Origin: JANLQX01 sp031418775
GTDB taxonomy: Bacteria; Actinomycetota; Acidimicrobiia; Acidimicrobiales; JANYDT01
DNA length: 64,000 nt
Assembly (NCBI GenBank): GCA_031418775.1
Contig: JANOJN010000215.1
Span: 31,404-95,403 of the forward strand
Direction: 5' to 3'
Made by a program: the position numbers and the translations under genes. This document shows, piece after piece, positions 1 to 8,607 of this stretch. Each line of letters begins with the position of its first letter. Positions within the stretch are counted from its first letter, which is position 1. Below the pieces are notes generated by a model, which was not told the origin of the DNA, did not search any database, and saw nothing but the letters and a program-made list of their open reading frames with translations.

Positions 1-1708
1 CTGGTCCCTGGCCATCGAGGGGCAGTTCTACGCTGTCTGGCCGGTTGTCCTCCTCGCCGTCGCTTCGGTGACCGGACGGGAGCGTCGGCGGATGGCGGTC
101 ATCACGGTGCTGATGGGCGCTCTCTCCGCCGCCTGGTGCGCGGTTGCCTACCGTCCGGGGGTGAACCCGTCGAGGGTGTACTTCGGCTCCGACACCCGGC
201 TCGTCGCGGTGCTTCTCGGGGCAGGGTTGGCACTGTGGATCGGAGCCGACGCCACCCCGCTCTCCCGAGGTCGCATGGTTGTCTCGAGCGCCGCCGGGCT
301 GGCGGCGCTCGCCGTCCTCGGCCTCACCGCCGGCACAGTCGGGGATCAAGATGCCTTTCTCTATCGCGGCGGTTTCGCTCTGGTCGCCGTCCTCGCCGCA
401 GCCGCGGTCTGGGCAGCGACCCGTTCCGGTTCGATCGCCGAGCGGACGCTGTCGTTCGGACCGTTGACGTGGCTGGGCGTGCGGTCGTACAGCCTCTACC
501 TGTGGCACTGGCCGATCGTGGCGATGACCCAGCCCGGGATCGACGTACCGGTGGGCATCAACCGCTGGGCGCTGGCCGGACTTCGACTCGTCGTGTCGCT
601 GGCACTGACGGAAGTGTCGTACCGGTGCATCGAGCTGCCGTTCCGGCGACGGTCGCTCGAACGCTGGTGGGCGAGCCTCGCCGGTCGCCCGGGCGCGCCG
701 CACCGGTCGCCCCTGTGGTTCTTCGGCAACGTCGCAACCGCGCTCGTTCTCACGGCCGGCGCGGCCGGCGTGAGCCGGGCCGCGTTGAACGACGGAATCG
801 CCGATTCGCTCTCGAACCCCACCGACGAACTCGTCGTCCGGACCGAAGGTGCCACCCCGGCGGTGACCGTGGGAGGGAACGTGGGGTCGACCGTGGCTCC
901 CGCTGTGACGCCGACCGCGGCACCGCCGGCACCGGCCGTGCCAATCCCGGCCGTCGCCGTCACGACGAACGCCATCCCGACGAGCGCGGTCCCGACCACC
1001 TTCCCCCTCCCGCCGCCCGACCCGCGGCAGCCAAACACGACCATGAACTCCGCCGAAGCGGTCGCGACCGCGATCGCCGAGGCAACCGCCCCCCGTCCGC
1101 CGGCAGTACTGGCAATCGGCGATTCGATCATGAAGGGAGCCGCGCCGGCGCTGCGAGACCGGCTCGGGAACGGCAGTGTCATCGATGCCGCGATCTCCCG
1201 TCCCTTCATCGAAGGGGTGAAGGTGTTCCGCACGCAGACCGCGAAGCATCCACCGTTCGGCGCCGTCGTGATCCACCTCGGCAACAACGGGGTGCCGACG
1301 CGCAAGCAGTTCGCCGCGCTCGTCGATGCCATCGGCCCGAAGATCCCGGTGCTGTTCATCAACATGCGCGAAACCCGGGAATGGGCGCCGAAGCTGAACG
1401 CGCTCCTGCGCGAGGAGACCAAGGTCTATCCGAACATGCGGATCCTCGAGTGGAACAAGGCAGCGGGCGGCCGCACCTACCTTTTCGGCAAAGACAAGTT
1501 GCACCTATCGGGGACCGGCGGGAGGTACTACAGCGACCTCATCGTCTGGGCCCTCGCCCAAGCCGGCTATGTCGGTACCGCCCCCAATGCGACCCCGGTG
1601 CCGAACGTCGTAACCACCGCGCCGACGCGGACGTCAACGGTCACCACCGCCGCACCGAGCCCGTCCGTTCCCCCCCAACTCCCGGCAACGACCCGCGACC
1701 CGCGGTAA
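1..1708 (+). CDS. Acyltransferase-3 / SGNH hydrolase protein (OatA-like), 5' partial
   Basis: The frame is already open at base 2 and begins with WSLAIEGQFYAVWP, the hallmark of the acyltransferase-3 family (usual form WSLxxExQFY), so the start lies outside the window. Several hydrophobic helices follow, with a second family motif (SYSLYLWHWP). After a Pro/Thr/Ala/Val-rich linker comes a C-terminal SGNH hydrolase-like domain with GDSI near the start, LGNNG in the middle and DKLHLSGTG carrying the last His. Proteins of this build O-acetylate peptidoglycan or extracellular glycans: the membrane domain moves the acyl group and the outer SGNH domain transfers it. The substrate cannot be told. A Thr/Pro-rich tail ends the protein. 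Confidence 0.85.
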   Translation, partial: WSLAIEGQFYAVWPVVLLAVASVTGRERRRMAVITVLMGALSAAWCAVAYRPGVNPSRVYFGSDTRLVAVLLGAGLALWIGADATPLSRGRMVVSSAAGLAALAVLGLTAGTVGDQDAFLYRGGFALVAVLAAAAVWAATRSGSIAERTLSFGPLTWLGVRSYSLYLWHWPIVAMTQPGIDVPVGINRWALAGLRLVVSLALTEVSYRCIELPFRRRSLERWWASLAGRPGAPHRSPLWFFGNVATALVLTAGAAGVSRAALNDGIADSLSNPTDELVVRTEGATPAVTVGGNVGSTVAPAVTPTAAPPAPAVPIPAVAVTTNAIPTSAVPTTFPLPPPDPRQPNTTMNSAEAVATAIAEATAPRPPAVLAIGDSIMKGAAPALRDRLGNGSVIDAAISRPFIEGVKVFRTQTAKHPPFGAVVIHLGNNGVPTRKQFAALVDAIGPKIPVLFINMRETREWAPKLNALLREETKVYPNMRILEWNKAAGGRTYLFGKDKLHLSGTGGRYYSDLIVWALAQAGYVGTAPNATPVPNVVTTAPTRTSTVTTAAPSPSVPPQLPATTRDPR

Positions 1709-1715
1709 CCGGACT

Positions 1716-2177
1716 TCATTCGGGCCGGACGATCGCCTCGATCTTGGCGACCCGGATGGCGTGGCGACCACCCTCGAACGGCGTGGCCACAAACGCGTCC
1801 AGCGCGTCCTTGGCGACCTGGACGCCAAGAAAACGCTCGCCCATGCAGACCACGTTGGCGTCGTTGTGCAGCCTCGAAAGGCGTGCGCTCGTCACGTCGT
1901 GCACAGTGGCCGCACGCGCACCCGCTCGCGTCGCGGCAATCGCGATACCGATGCCACTTCCGCACACGGCCAGCCCGAGATCAGCGCGTCCGTCGAGAAC
2001 GGCGCGGGCGACGGCGACTCCGTAGTCCGGGTAGTCGACCGACGCGTCCCCGTGGGTGCCCAGATCGAGCACCTCGATGCCGCTCTCGCGCAGATGGGCG
2101 ACGAGGATCTCCTTGAGGTGTACTCCGGCGTGATCGGCACCCGCTACCAGGCGGGGCGGGTTCGTCAGCTGGGTCAT
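1716..2177 (-). CDS. rpiB: Ribose-5-phosphate isomerase B
   Basis: 153 residues, the normal length for the RpiB/LacA/LacB family, which interconverts ribose-5-phosphate and ribulose-5-phosphate in the pentose phosphate pathway. Visible family features are the N-terminal GADHAGVHLK, the DYPDYG stretch, the anion-hole segment VCGSGIGIAIAA with the catalytic Cys, and SRLHNDANVVCMGER. ATG start at 2177. It converges on the acyltransferase with only 7 bp between stop codons. The upstream region holds an unusual 21-bp repeat cluster (2243-2371). Confidence 0.95.
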   Translation of the reverse strand: MTQLTNPPRLVAGADHAGVHLKEILVAHLRESGIEVLDLGTHGDASVDYPDYGVAVARAVLDGRADLGLAVCGSGIGIAIAATRAGARAATVHDVTSARLSRLHNDANVVCMGERFLGVQVAKDALDAFVATPFEGGRHAIRVAKIEAIVRPE

Positions 2178-2242
2178 GCTCCGAGACTACGACCCGTCGC
2201 CGGTCCGGCGTTTTGACCGCCACGCAGGTTGTCGGCGTTCCC

Positions 2243-2371
2243 CACTCCTGCCGCACATCACCGCACTCCTGCCGCACATCCGCCCACGTCCGCCGCACAT
2301 CACCACGAATCGAGCACAAACAGACCGTTTTGGGTCGATGTGCGGCAGGAAACGCTCGATGTGCGGCAGGA
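2243..2371. repeat. Cluster of 21-bp-period direct and inverted repeats upstream of rpiB
   Basis: Three head-to-tail units of 21 bp (2243-2263, 2264-2284, 2285-2305) share the core CTGCCGCACATC; the third reads CCGCCGCACATC. After a 35-bp centre the reverse complement, GATGTGCGGCAGGA, occurs twice (2337-2350 and 2358-2371), again exactly 21 bp apart. The region can therefore fold into alternative long hairpins or present five phased protein-binding sites, two helical turns apart. It sits between rpiB and the folate cyclo-ligase gene, both on the minus strand. No gene is credible here. Confidence 0.85.
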
Positions 2372-2416
2372 GCGTGGCGACACGATGTCCGGTTGGCGAC
2401 GTCGTGTGCACGACAC

Positions 2417-3076
2417 TCAGGCGCCGACCACCGGAGCGTCACGGCAGTGGAGCAGTCCGAGCTCGGTGACGAACGCGTCGAGGCGCTGATCATGCGGCTC
2501 CACCGGAAAGGTGTCGGCCGCCACTACCTGCACCGCGAAGACCGCACCGAGCGCAAAGGGCCGTCGAGTGGGGTTGCGTCGGGCCGCGGCGAGCCAGCGG
2601 TCGTAGTACCCGGCTCCGCCTCCGAGCCGGTCGCCGTTCTCGTCCAACGTGGTCGCCGGCACGATCACGAGATCGATCTCCTCGGAAAGGACCTCATCAG
2701 GATGACGGGCCTGGGGGATACCGAACAAGCCGTCGACGAGCTCGTCGGCCAGCGCGTCCCCGGCGTCAGACGTGTCCTCGGACGCCAGGAGATCAAAGGT
2801 CATGATCCCGCCGGCCCGGTCGACGATTCGCGGAATGGCAATCGCCTTGCCGTCGACGCGTCCACGCCGCACCAGGGGCCAAACGTCGACCTCGTCGATC
2901 ATTGGCACGAAGAGCGTGACGGTCGATGCCGACACCCACTCGGCACTCGATGCAATACGTGCACAGATGATCTCGGAAGACCGCTCCCGATCGATCGGGT
3001 CGAGTGCGCGGCGGGCGGCTCGAGTCGAGCGGCGAACTGCGCCGCGAACCGACGCCGGGTCAGCGGCGACGGTCAC
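2417..3076 (-). CDS. 5-formyltetrahydrofolate cyclo-ligase
   Basis: 219 residues. ATP-dependent conversion of 5-formyl-THF to 5,10-methenyl-THF, a folate salvage/repair step. The family signature is the glycine-rich segment DRLGGGAGYYDRWL, preceded by DLVIVPATTLDENG; the basic N-terminus (RRSTRAARRAL) matches the start of family members. I place the start at the GTG at 3076, because it overlaps the TGA stop of the upstream tldE-like gene (GTGA) and gives normal length; an ATG at 3139 would add about 20 unrelated residues. Last gene of the tldD - orf - tldE - fcl operon. Confidence 0.88.
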   Translation of the reverse strand: MTVAADPASVRGAVRRSTRAARRALDPIDRERSSEIICARIASSAEWVSASTVTLFVPMIDEVDVWPLVRRGRVDGKAIAIPRIVDRAGGIMTFDLLASEDTSDAGDALADELVDGLFGIPQARHPDEVLSEEIDLVIVPATTLDENGDRLGGGAGYYDRWLAAARRNPTRRPFALGAVFAVQVVAADTFPVEPHDQRLDAFVTELGLLHCRDAPVVGA

Positions 3077-4434
3077 GACCCGGAGAGGCTCATGTCGCGG
3101 ACTGCAAGCGTGAGACCGGCCGAACCGCCCGGGAGCCATTCGAGATCGGAGCCGATGCCGACGATGTCCATAAGCATCCGCTGGAGGGTCGACGCGATGG
3201 TGAACTCGCGGATCGGCTCGGCCAGAGCACCGTTGCGGACAATGAGTCCTTCGGCGCCGACAGAGAAGTCACCGCTCACGGGGTTGACACCCGAGTGGAT
3301 GCCGCTCACCGACTGCACGAGGACGCCGTCACCCACGCTCACGAGGATCTCCTCGCGCGACATGGTGCCGGGACGAACGGTCAACGCGCGGCAACCGACC
3401 CCAGGAGTCCCCTTGAACCCACCACGCACGGCACTGCCGGTGGAGGCGGCGCCGTTGCCGGCCCGACGCGCGGAGATCGAATTGTGCACGAATCCCTGAA
3501 GCACACCGTCGTTGATCAAGGGGATGCGGCGGGTGGCAAGCCCCTCGGCATCGAACGGCGTCGCCCCGAAGGCATCGGGGTTGGTCGGATCGTCGACGAG
3601 GGTGAAGCCGGCTACGGCCACCTCCTGTCCAACGCGGTCGGCGAACAACGATCGACCCTTCAGCACGGACTCACCGTTGAGCGTGCCACCCAGGATGCCC
3701 AGGAGCGACGAGGTGACGTAGGGGTCGAATACCACAGTGGTGCGCTGCGACGGCGGTTTCGTCGAGCCGAGCAGACGCGTGGCCCGGTCGACGGCCATCG
3801 CTGCGGCCTTGGCGACGTCGAGACCGGCCGGAGCGCGGCCGACCGAGTAGCCGAACCCGGTCTGGGTATCCTCCTCGTCCCCGGCGATCGCGTAGGCCAC
3901 GACCGAGCATCCGGTCCGCCGGAACGATGCGTCGATTCCCGCGGTCGATGCAAGCGCGACCTCGATCAGACCGTCGCCGTAGCTTGCGCTGCGCAGCGAA
4001 CGGATGCGGGAGTCACCGGCCCGGACGAGACGTTCGAGCTCCATAGCCATCTCGACCTTTGCGTCCGTCGCGAACGAGACGAGCGACTCGTCCCAGATGT
4101 CGAGCGCAGCCGCAGCGACCCCGTCGGGCGAGGTGAGCCCAAGAAACGGATCCGGAGTCCCGAACGACGCGTTGTCCCTCGCCTCGATGAGCGCGGCGCG
4201 GAGTCCGGCCTCATCGAGTGAGCCGGTGTAGGCAAAGCCTTGCCGATTGCCGTCCGGGCCTGGCAGCACGACCCGGATGCCCATGCCGCTCGTCTCCGCG
4301 CTCGAGAGCGTCTCGATCGCGCCCTGGTAGATCTCGACGTCGGTGTCGCGCGAATGCGCGGCGTACGCCTCGACCTGCTCATCCCCTTCGGCCCACCCCA
4401 CAACCCGCCGAACCAGATCCCCAAGATCACTCAT
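3073..4434 (-). CDS. pmbA: TldE/PmbA-family metalloprotease subunit
   Basis: 453 residues, typical of PmbA/TldE, the partner that lacks the catalytic zinc motif and forms a heterodimer with TldD; together they degrade unfolded peptides and, in some bacteria, mature peptide antibiotics. Family features visible are GMGIRVVLPG near the N-terminus, the central VVFDPYVTSSLLGIL and a glycine-rich C-terminal part with SVSGIHSGVNPVSGDFSVG. ATG start at 4434 overlaps the stop of a 75-codon ORF (ATGA), and its own stop overlaps the next gene (GTGA), which implies translational coupling along the operon. Confidence 0.9.
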   Translation of the reverse strand: MSDLGDLVRRVVGWAEGDEQVEAYAAHSRDTDVEIYQGAIETLSSAETSGMGIRVVLPGPDGNRQGFAYTGSLDEAGLRAALIEARDNASFGTPDPFLGLTSPDGVAAAALDIWDESLVSFATDAKVEMAMELERLVRAGDSRIRSLRSASYGDGLIEVALASTAGIDASFRRTGCSVVAYAIAGDEEDTQTGFGYSVGRAPAGLDVAKAAAMAVDRATRLLGSTKPPSQRTTVVFDPYVTSSLLGILGGTLNGESVLKGRSLFADRVGQEVAVAGFTLVDDPTNPDAFGATPFDAEGLATRRIPLINDGVLQGFVHNSISARRAGNGAASTGSAVRGGFKGTPGVGCRALTVRPGTMSREEILVSVGDGVLVQSVSGIHSGVNPVSGDFSVGAEGLIVRNGALAEPIREFTIASTLQRMLMDIVGIGSDLEWLPGGSAGLTLAVRDMSLSGS

Positions 4435-4658
4435 GAGGGATTCCCAGGATTCACGGTGACGTGGCGCGAGGTCGTGTCCGCTCCCGGGGTCCTGTCACCG
4501 GGATGCTTCCCACCTTGCGGTACTCGCCCGTTGTGCTCCTCCGTCGCACCGGGTCTCCGTTCCTCGGCGGGCCCCTTCCCGGCGCCACCCCTCCCGCTCA
4601 TCGCGCTATTGGAGTTATCCGCGGCGCTGCCTGCGCCCTTGACGAGCACAGCGCTCAT
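4431..4658 (-). CDS. Small 75-residue ORF coupled between tldD and tldE
   Basis: The ATG overlaps the TGA of tldD as ATGA (4655-4658) and its own TGA overlaps the ATG of tldE as ATGA (4431-4434), so it fits exactly between the two subunits of the TldD/TldE protease. The product is hydrophilic, rich in Gly, Pro, Ser, Thr, Arg and Glu, has no Cys and no visible domain; the core is probably disordered. By my count about 75% of codons end in G or C, somewhat lower than the flanking genes appear. It may be a substrate or partner of TldD/TldE, or only an open spacer. I do not recognise a family. Confidence 0.45.
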   Translation of the reverse strand: MSAVLVKGAGSAADNSNSAMSGRGGAGKGPAEERRPGATEEHNGRVPQGGKHPGDRTPGADTTSRHVTVNPGNPS

Positions 4659-6073
4659 GCTGCGGTGCCGCCCACGGTGAGGCCCTGTACTCGCAGTGTG
4701 GGATTGCCATCAGAAACCGGGACGCCCTGGCCGTCCTTCCCACAGGTACCGACCCCCGTCGCGAAGTCGTTCCCGACGGCATCGATGGCCTGGAGGACCT
4801 GGGGTCCGTTGCCGATGAGGTTGGCGTCGCGGAGCGGTTCGGTGATGCGACCGTCCTCGATGAGATACGCCTCGACCATGCCGAAGACGAAGTCGCCGGT
4901 TGCGGTGTTCACCTGACCTCCGCCGAGCTTGGCACAGTAGATCCCGGACTCGGTGCCCGCGACGATTCCCGACGGGTCCTCGCCGCCGGCGAGCAGGTAG
5001 GTGTTCGTCATCCGGACGATCGGCAGGTGCTGATAGCTCTGACGGCGGCCGTTGCCCGACGGAGCATGGCCCTCCTTCTTGGCATGGCGGAGATCCCACA
5101 TGTAGTCGGTCAGCACCCCGTCGTCGATGAGCACGTTGCGCTTCGTCGGATTGCCCTCGTCGTCGATGGCGCTCGTTCCCCATTCGCGGGCGTAGGAGCC
5201 GTCGTCGATGATCGTGACGCCCTTGGCCGCGACCTGCTGCCCGACGCGGTTGCGGAACACGCTCGTGTCCTTCAGTACCAGGTCGGCTTCGAGGCCGTGC
5301 CCACACGCCTCGTGGAACATCGTGCCGCCCGCGCCCTTTTCGAGAACCACGGTGACCTTCCCCGACGGGGCGGGACGGGCCGAGAGCTTCGTCAGTGCGC
5401 GACCGGCTGCCTTTCGGCCGATCTCCTCCACGTCGTAGTCGTCGAAGATCTCCCATCCGATCGTCTTCGCGGCGACGTCGTAGCCGGTCTGCATCCCCGT
5501 GTCGCCAAGGGCCACGGCCTGGACCATGAGACGCGTCCGGATGGTCTCGTCACCGGCCAGCATGCCGTCGGAGTTCGCTACGAGGATCCGTCGTCGAGCG
5601 TCCCCGTAGCCGACGGTCACCTGGCGAATGGCCGACCCTGCGGCGCGGGCCGCGGCGTCGGCGCGCTTGAGGAGTTCGACCTTCTCCGACTTCGGTACTC
5701 CCGCAGGATCAACCGCGACCAGGTGGGGCCGCGGCTGCGATCGATCGGTGAGCGCCACCGAGCGCGATCCGCCGGCACCACTTCGTGCCGCGGCACTTGC
5801 TGCCTCGGCGGCGGCGAGGAGACCCTTCTCGGAAAGATCAGCGGTGTGGGCGAAACCGGTGGTGTCGCCGCGGATCACGCGGATCCCGGCGCCGCGTTCG
5901 GCCCCACTCGTCAACTCCTCGATCCGTCCGTCGTCGAGGAGCGCGGAGCTGTTCACCCGGTCCTCGACGAAGATCTCGGCGAAATCGCCGCCGGTGCGCA
6001 GGGCCGCAGCCAGGACGGATTCGAGGGTCGGCCGGCCCACGAGGGTCAGCAACGGCGAGGTGTGGACAGTCAT
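4655..6073 (-). CDS. tldD: TldD-family zinc metalloprotease
   Basis: 472 residues from the ATG at 6073, chosen over a TTG at 6085 because GGAG lies 7 bases upstream. TldD is the catalytic half of the TldD/TldE protease; the zinc-binding HExxxH is visible as HEACGHGLEAD in the middle of the protein, followed by a long conserved stretch (DDGVLTDYMWD, GHAPSGNGRRQSY). The C-terminus has the family's GDFVFGMVEAYLIEDG. First gene of a four-gene overlapping operon running left to the folate cyclo-ligase. Confidence 0.93.
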   Translation of the reverse strand: MTVHTSPLLTLVGRPTLESVLAAALRTGGDFAEIFVEDRVNSSALLDDGRIEELTSGAERGAGIRVIRGDTTGFAHTADLSEKGLLAAAEAASAAARSGAGGSRSVALTDRSQPRPHLVAVDPAGVPKSEKVELLKRADAAARAAGSAIRQVTVGYGDARRRILVANSDGMLAGDETIRTRLMVQAVALGDTGMQTGYDVAAKTIGWEIFDDYDVEEIGRKAAGRALTKLSARPAPSGKVTVVLEKGAGGTMFHEACGHGLEADLVLKDTSVFRNRVGQQVAAKGVTIIDDGSYAREWGTSAIDDEGNPTKRNVLIDDGVLTDYMWDLRHAKKEGHAPSGNGRRQSYQHLPIVRMTNTYLLAGGEDPSGIVAGTESGIYCAKLGGGQVNTATGDFVFGMVEAYLIEDGRITEPLRDANLIGNGPQVLQAIDAVGNDFATGVGTCGKDGQGVPVSDGNPTLRVQGLTVGGTAA

Positions 6074-6227
6074 CGAGCACTCCAAGGGAACGGGCGGCTC
6101 ACAGAAGTCTTGCGGCCATCTTCGAATGTAGGGCGGATGCGATCGGGTGCGGTCCCATCACCCCGAAGGGCGTGTTCCGCATCGTCACCGCCCGGCGCGG
6201 GCCACTCCCCTACGCTGGCACGCGTTC

Positions 6228-7112
6228 ATGACGGACCACCTCGTCTCCCCGGCTGAGCCGGAACCGCCGAAACCGTCTGCTCCGCACGACGCGTCGGCCG
6301 AAGTCGACGAAGAGTTCGTCGAGCGTTGGTTCCGCGAGGACGCGCCAACGGACGAGCCGTCGCGGCCGAAACTGCGGCTAATCCACGAAGCAGCGATCAT
6401 CGGGGTGCTCTACGGGGCCTACTGGTTCGTTCGAAACAGCCAGGGGGCGAACCTCGACGCGAAGGCACAGGCGTTCACCAACGCCAAGCGGGTCATCCAG
6501 GCCGAGCGCTGGATGGGGCTTTACCACGAGGAATCGATCCAGGACTTCTTCTTGCGCTCTCGCCCACTGGTGCGGTTCCTGAACGGCTACTACGGCATCG
6601 CCCACTTCCTCATCACGATCGCGGCGATGGTGTGGTGCTTCCGCAAGCTCCCGTGGCGGTATCGGTCGATCCGCAACGGGCTGGCGCTGATGACGTGGTT
6701 CGCTCTCCTCGGTTTCAAGTTCTTCCCGCTCATGCCTCCGCGCCTTCTCCCGGATCGCTATGGCTACGTGGACACGCTCGAGGTGATCGGCGGACCCTGG
6801 CACTTCAAGTCGGGACCCGTGGCCCAAGTGTCGAATCAGTTCGCGGCGATGCCCAGCCTGCACTTCGGCTGGGCCGCATGGTGTGCGGTGGCGTTCTGGC
6901 CGTGGGCAACGACCTGGCCCCGAAAGCTCCTATTGCTCACCTATCCCCTGCTCACGCTGCTCGCGATCGTGGCGACGGCGAACCACTTCATCCTCGACGC
7001 CCTCGGGGGCTTCGCAGTCTTCACCATCGGCATGCGGCTGGGCACGTGGCTCGACCGGATCAACTGGTCACGGGTCCGGGCGAGGTTGCGACCGTCCACG
7101 CCGGCGCGCTGA
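6228..7112 (+). CDS. PAP2-superfamily membrane phosphatase / inositolphosphotransferase-like protein
   Basis: 294 residues from the ATG at 6228; an in-frame ATG at 6147 would add an arginine-rich stretch unlike a protein start. About six hydrophobic helices follow an acidic N-terminal tail. The PAP2 catalytic triad motifs are present in the Aur1/Ipt1-like form: PPRLLPD, MPSLHFGWAAW (SxH) and ANHFILDALGG (HxxxD). Such proteins transfer or remove phospho-headgroups on lipids at the membrane; actinobacterial relatives are implicated in phosphatidylinositol-type lipid metabolism, but the substrate here is unknown. Divergent from tldD. Confidence 0.82.
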   Translation: MTDHLVSPAEPEPPKPSAPHDASAEVDEEFVERWFREDAPTDEPSRPKLRLIHEAAIIGVLYGAYWFVRNSQGANLDAKAQAFTNAKRVIQAERWMGLYHEESIQDFFLRSRPLVRFLNGYYGIAHFLITIAAMVWCFRKLPWRYRSIRNGLALMTWFALLGFKFFPLMPPRLLPDRYGYVDTLEVIGGPWHFKSGPVAQVSNQFAAMPSLHFGWAAWCAVAFWPWATTWPRKLLLLTYPLLTLLAIVATANHFILDALGGFAVFTIGMRLGTWLDRINWSRVRARLRPSTPAR

Positions 7113-7148
7113 ACAACGTTCGTCGTCACGCAGCCAGCGCCGGACGGC

Positions 7149-7943
7149 TCAGAAGATCGAGTAGCCGCCGTCCACCAGGTGCACCTCACCGGTGTGCCAG
7201 CGGGTTGACGGTGACGCGAGGTACACCGCGAGCGGGCCGAAGTCCTGAGGTGTCCCCCACCGGCGAAAGGGCATGCGCGGCATCACGGCATCGCGGAACC
7301 GGTCGTAGGCGAAGGTCCGTTCGGTCATCGGGGTCTCGACCCAGCCCGGGAGGATCGCATTCGAGGAGATCCCATGGCGGGCGAACTCGATGGCGCATGC
7401 CCGCATCATCGAGATGACCCCGCCCTTGGTTGCGGCGTAGTGCTGGCCACGCGCCTGGCCTTGAATCGCCGCGAGTGACGCGGTCACCACGAGTGCGCCA
7501 CCGTCGCCTCGCCCCACCATGTGACGGGCGGCCGCCCGGAGTGTGTAGAAGACGCCGTCGAGATTCACACGCAGCACCCGGTGCCATTCGTCGGCAGTCA
7601 TCTCGATGAACGACGGGGCCGATCCACCGACGCCGGAGTTGGCGAAACAGGTGTCGACGCGGCCGAACGTCTCGAGGGTCGACGCGAAGGCTGCTTCCAC
7701 TTCGGCCTCCTCGCCGACGTCGCATATCCAGGCCTCGGCGCGGCCGCCGAACGAACGCAGGCGCTCGACGGCGGCGGCGTTCTTGGCGGCGTTCGTCCCC
7801 CAGATCGCCACGCCGGCGCCCGCAGTGACGAGGGCCTCCCCCATGCCGAGGCCGATGCCGGAGTTGCCGCCGGTGATGAGTGCCACCTGTCCGGTGAGGT
7901 CGAAGGGATTGGCGCGGGCGACGGTGGTGGGGGTGTCGGTCAC
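7149..7943 (-). CDS. SDR-family NAD(P)-dependent oxidoreductase
   Basis: 264 residues, the classical short-chain dehydrogenase length, with a GTG start. The cofactor-binding TGGNSGIGLGMGEAL, the NSGVGG strand motif, and the catalytic YAATKGG (YxxxK) preceded by the active-site Ser in VVTASLAA are all visible, and the C-terminus has the family's LVDGGYS. It oxidises or reduces an alcohol/ketone; the substrate cannot be assigned from sequence. It stands alone between a PAP2 gene and a GNAT gene. Confidence 0.9.
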   Translation of the reverse strand: MTDTPTTVARANPFDLTGQVALITGGNSGIGLGMGEALVTAGAGVAIWGTNAAKNAAAVERLRSFGGRAEAWICDVGEEAEVEAAFASTLETFGRVDTCFANSGVGGSAPSFIEMTADEWHRVLRVNLDGVFYTLRAAARHMVGRGDGGALVVTASLAAIQGQARGQHYAATKGGVISMMRACAIEFARHGISSNAILPGWVETPMTERTFAYDRFRDAVMPRMPFRRWGTPQDFGPLAVYLASPSTRWHTGEVHLVDGGYSIF

Positions 7944-7994
7944 GACGACGACGGTACGGCGGTTTACCGGTGAACAGCCAACCGTGCACGCGCC

Positions 7995-8510
7995 CTAGAG
8001 GGTCATGGTCACCCGGATGACCGAGGGGTCACCGACGACGCGCTTGAACACGGCGTTGTAGGGGCTGTTGCGGAAGACCGACTGCATGGCCATGTTCTCG
8101 GCGAGCGTCTCGGCGACGAAGCGGGGGATCGAACGGCTCCGCGCGAGGTCGGCGAGACGGCCGAGCAGGTCTGACGCAATCCCGTTTCCCTGGAAATCGT
8201 CGGCAACCACGAAGGCCACCTCGGCGGCCCGTTCGTCCGTTGCTTCCTCAGTCATCAAGTCGTAGCGGCCGACAGCGATGATCCGTGAGTCGAGCAACGC
8301 CACGAGAGCCTCCCGCTCGTCGTGGTCGACGTTCGTGAAGAAGCTGAGCATGGCGGGTGGCAGGTGTGCCTGCGACGAGAAGAACCGAAGACGGTGCGTG
8401 CGCTCCGAGCAGCGCTCGTGAAAATCGTTGAGCGCCGACGCATCGTCGGGGCTGATCGGACGCACGGTGTAATCCAAGCGCCGTCGGGAAGGGTCGGCCA
8501 CGCGATCCAT
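7995..8510 (-). CDS. GNAT-family N-acetyltransferase
   Basis: 171 residues from the ATG at 8510 (MDRVADPSRR). The longer reading from 8651 would overlap the divergent deacetylase gene. The sequence follows the GNAT plan: YTVRPISPDDASALNDFH at the start, EVAFVVADDFQGNGIASDLL as the acetyl-CoA pyrophosphate loop, and a C-terminal NMAMQSVFRNS segment. It resembles the GNAT domains of bacterial Pat-type protein acetyltransferases. It is divergently paired with an HDAC-like deacetylase, so an acetylation/deacetylation pair is possible but unproven. Confidence 0.82.
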   Translation of the reverse strand: MDRVADPSRRRLDYTVRPISPDDASALNDFHERCSERTHRLRFFSSQAHLPPAMLSFFTNVDHDEREALVALLDSRIIAVGRYDLMTEEATDERAAEVAFVVADDFQGNGIASDLLGRLADLARSRSIPRFVAETLAENMAMQSVFRNSPYNAVFKRVVGDPSVIRVTMTL

Positions 8511-8607
8511 GAACGCAGTCTGCCGCAAGAGGTCACGGCTGGATAGTGCCGATGGTCCCGGCCACCGGCCCTGGTCGGCTGGTCCTGGTGCGGCCATAGT
8601 GGAGGCG

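Noticed and set aside
2243..2371. Repeats as a CRISPR array
   Set aside because: Units follow each other at 21 bp with no unique spacers, two copies are inverted, and no cas gene is near.
2213..3499. Long plus-strand ORF over the folate cyclo-ligase and tldE genes
   Set aside because: It is antisense to clear family genes, is Arg/His-rich and shows no domain: a by-product of high GC content.
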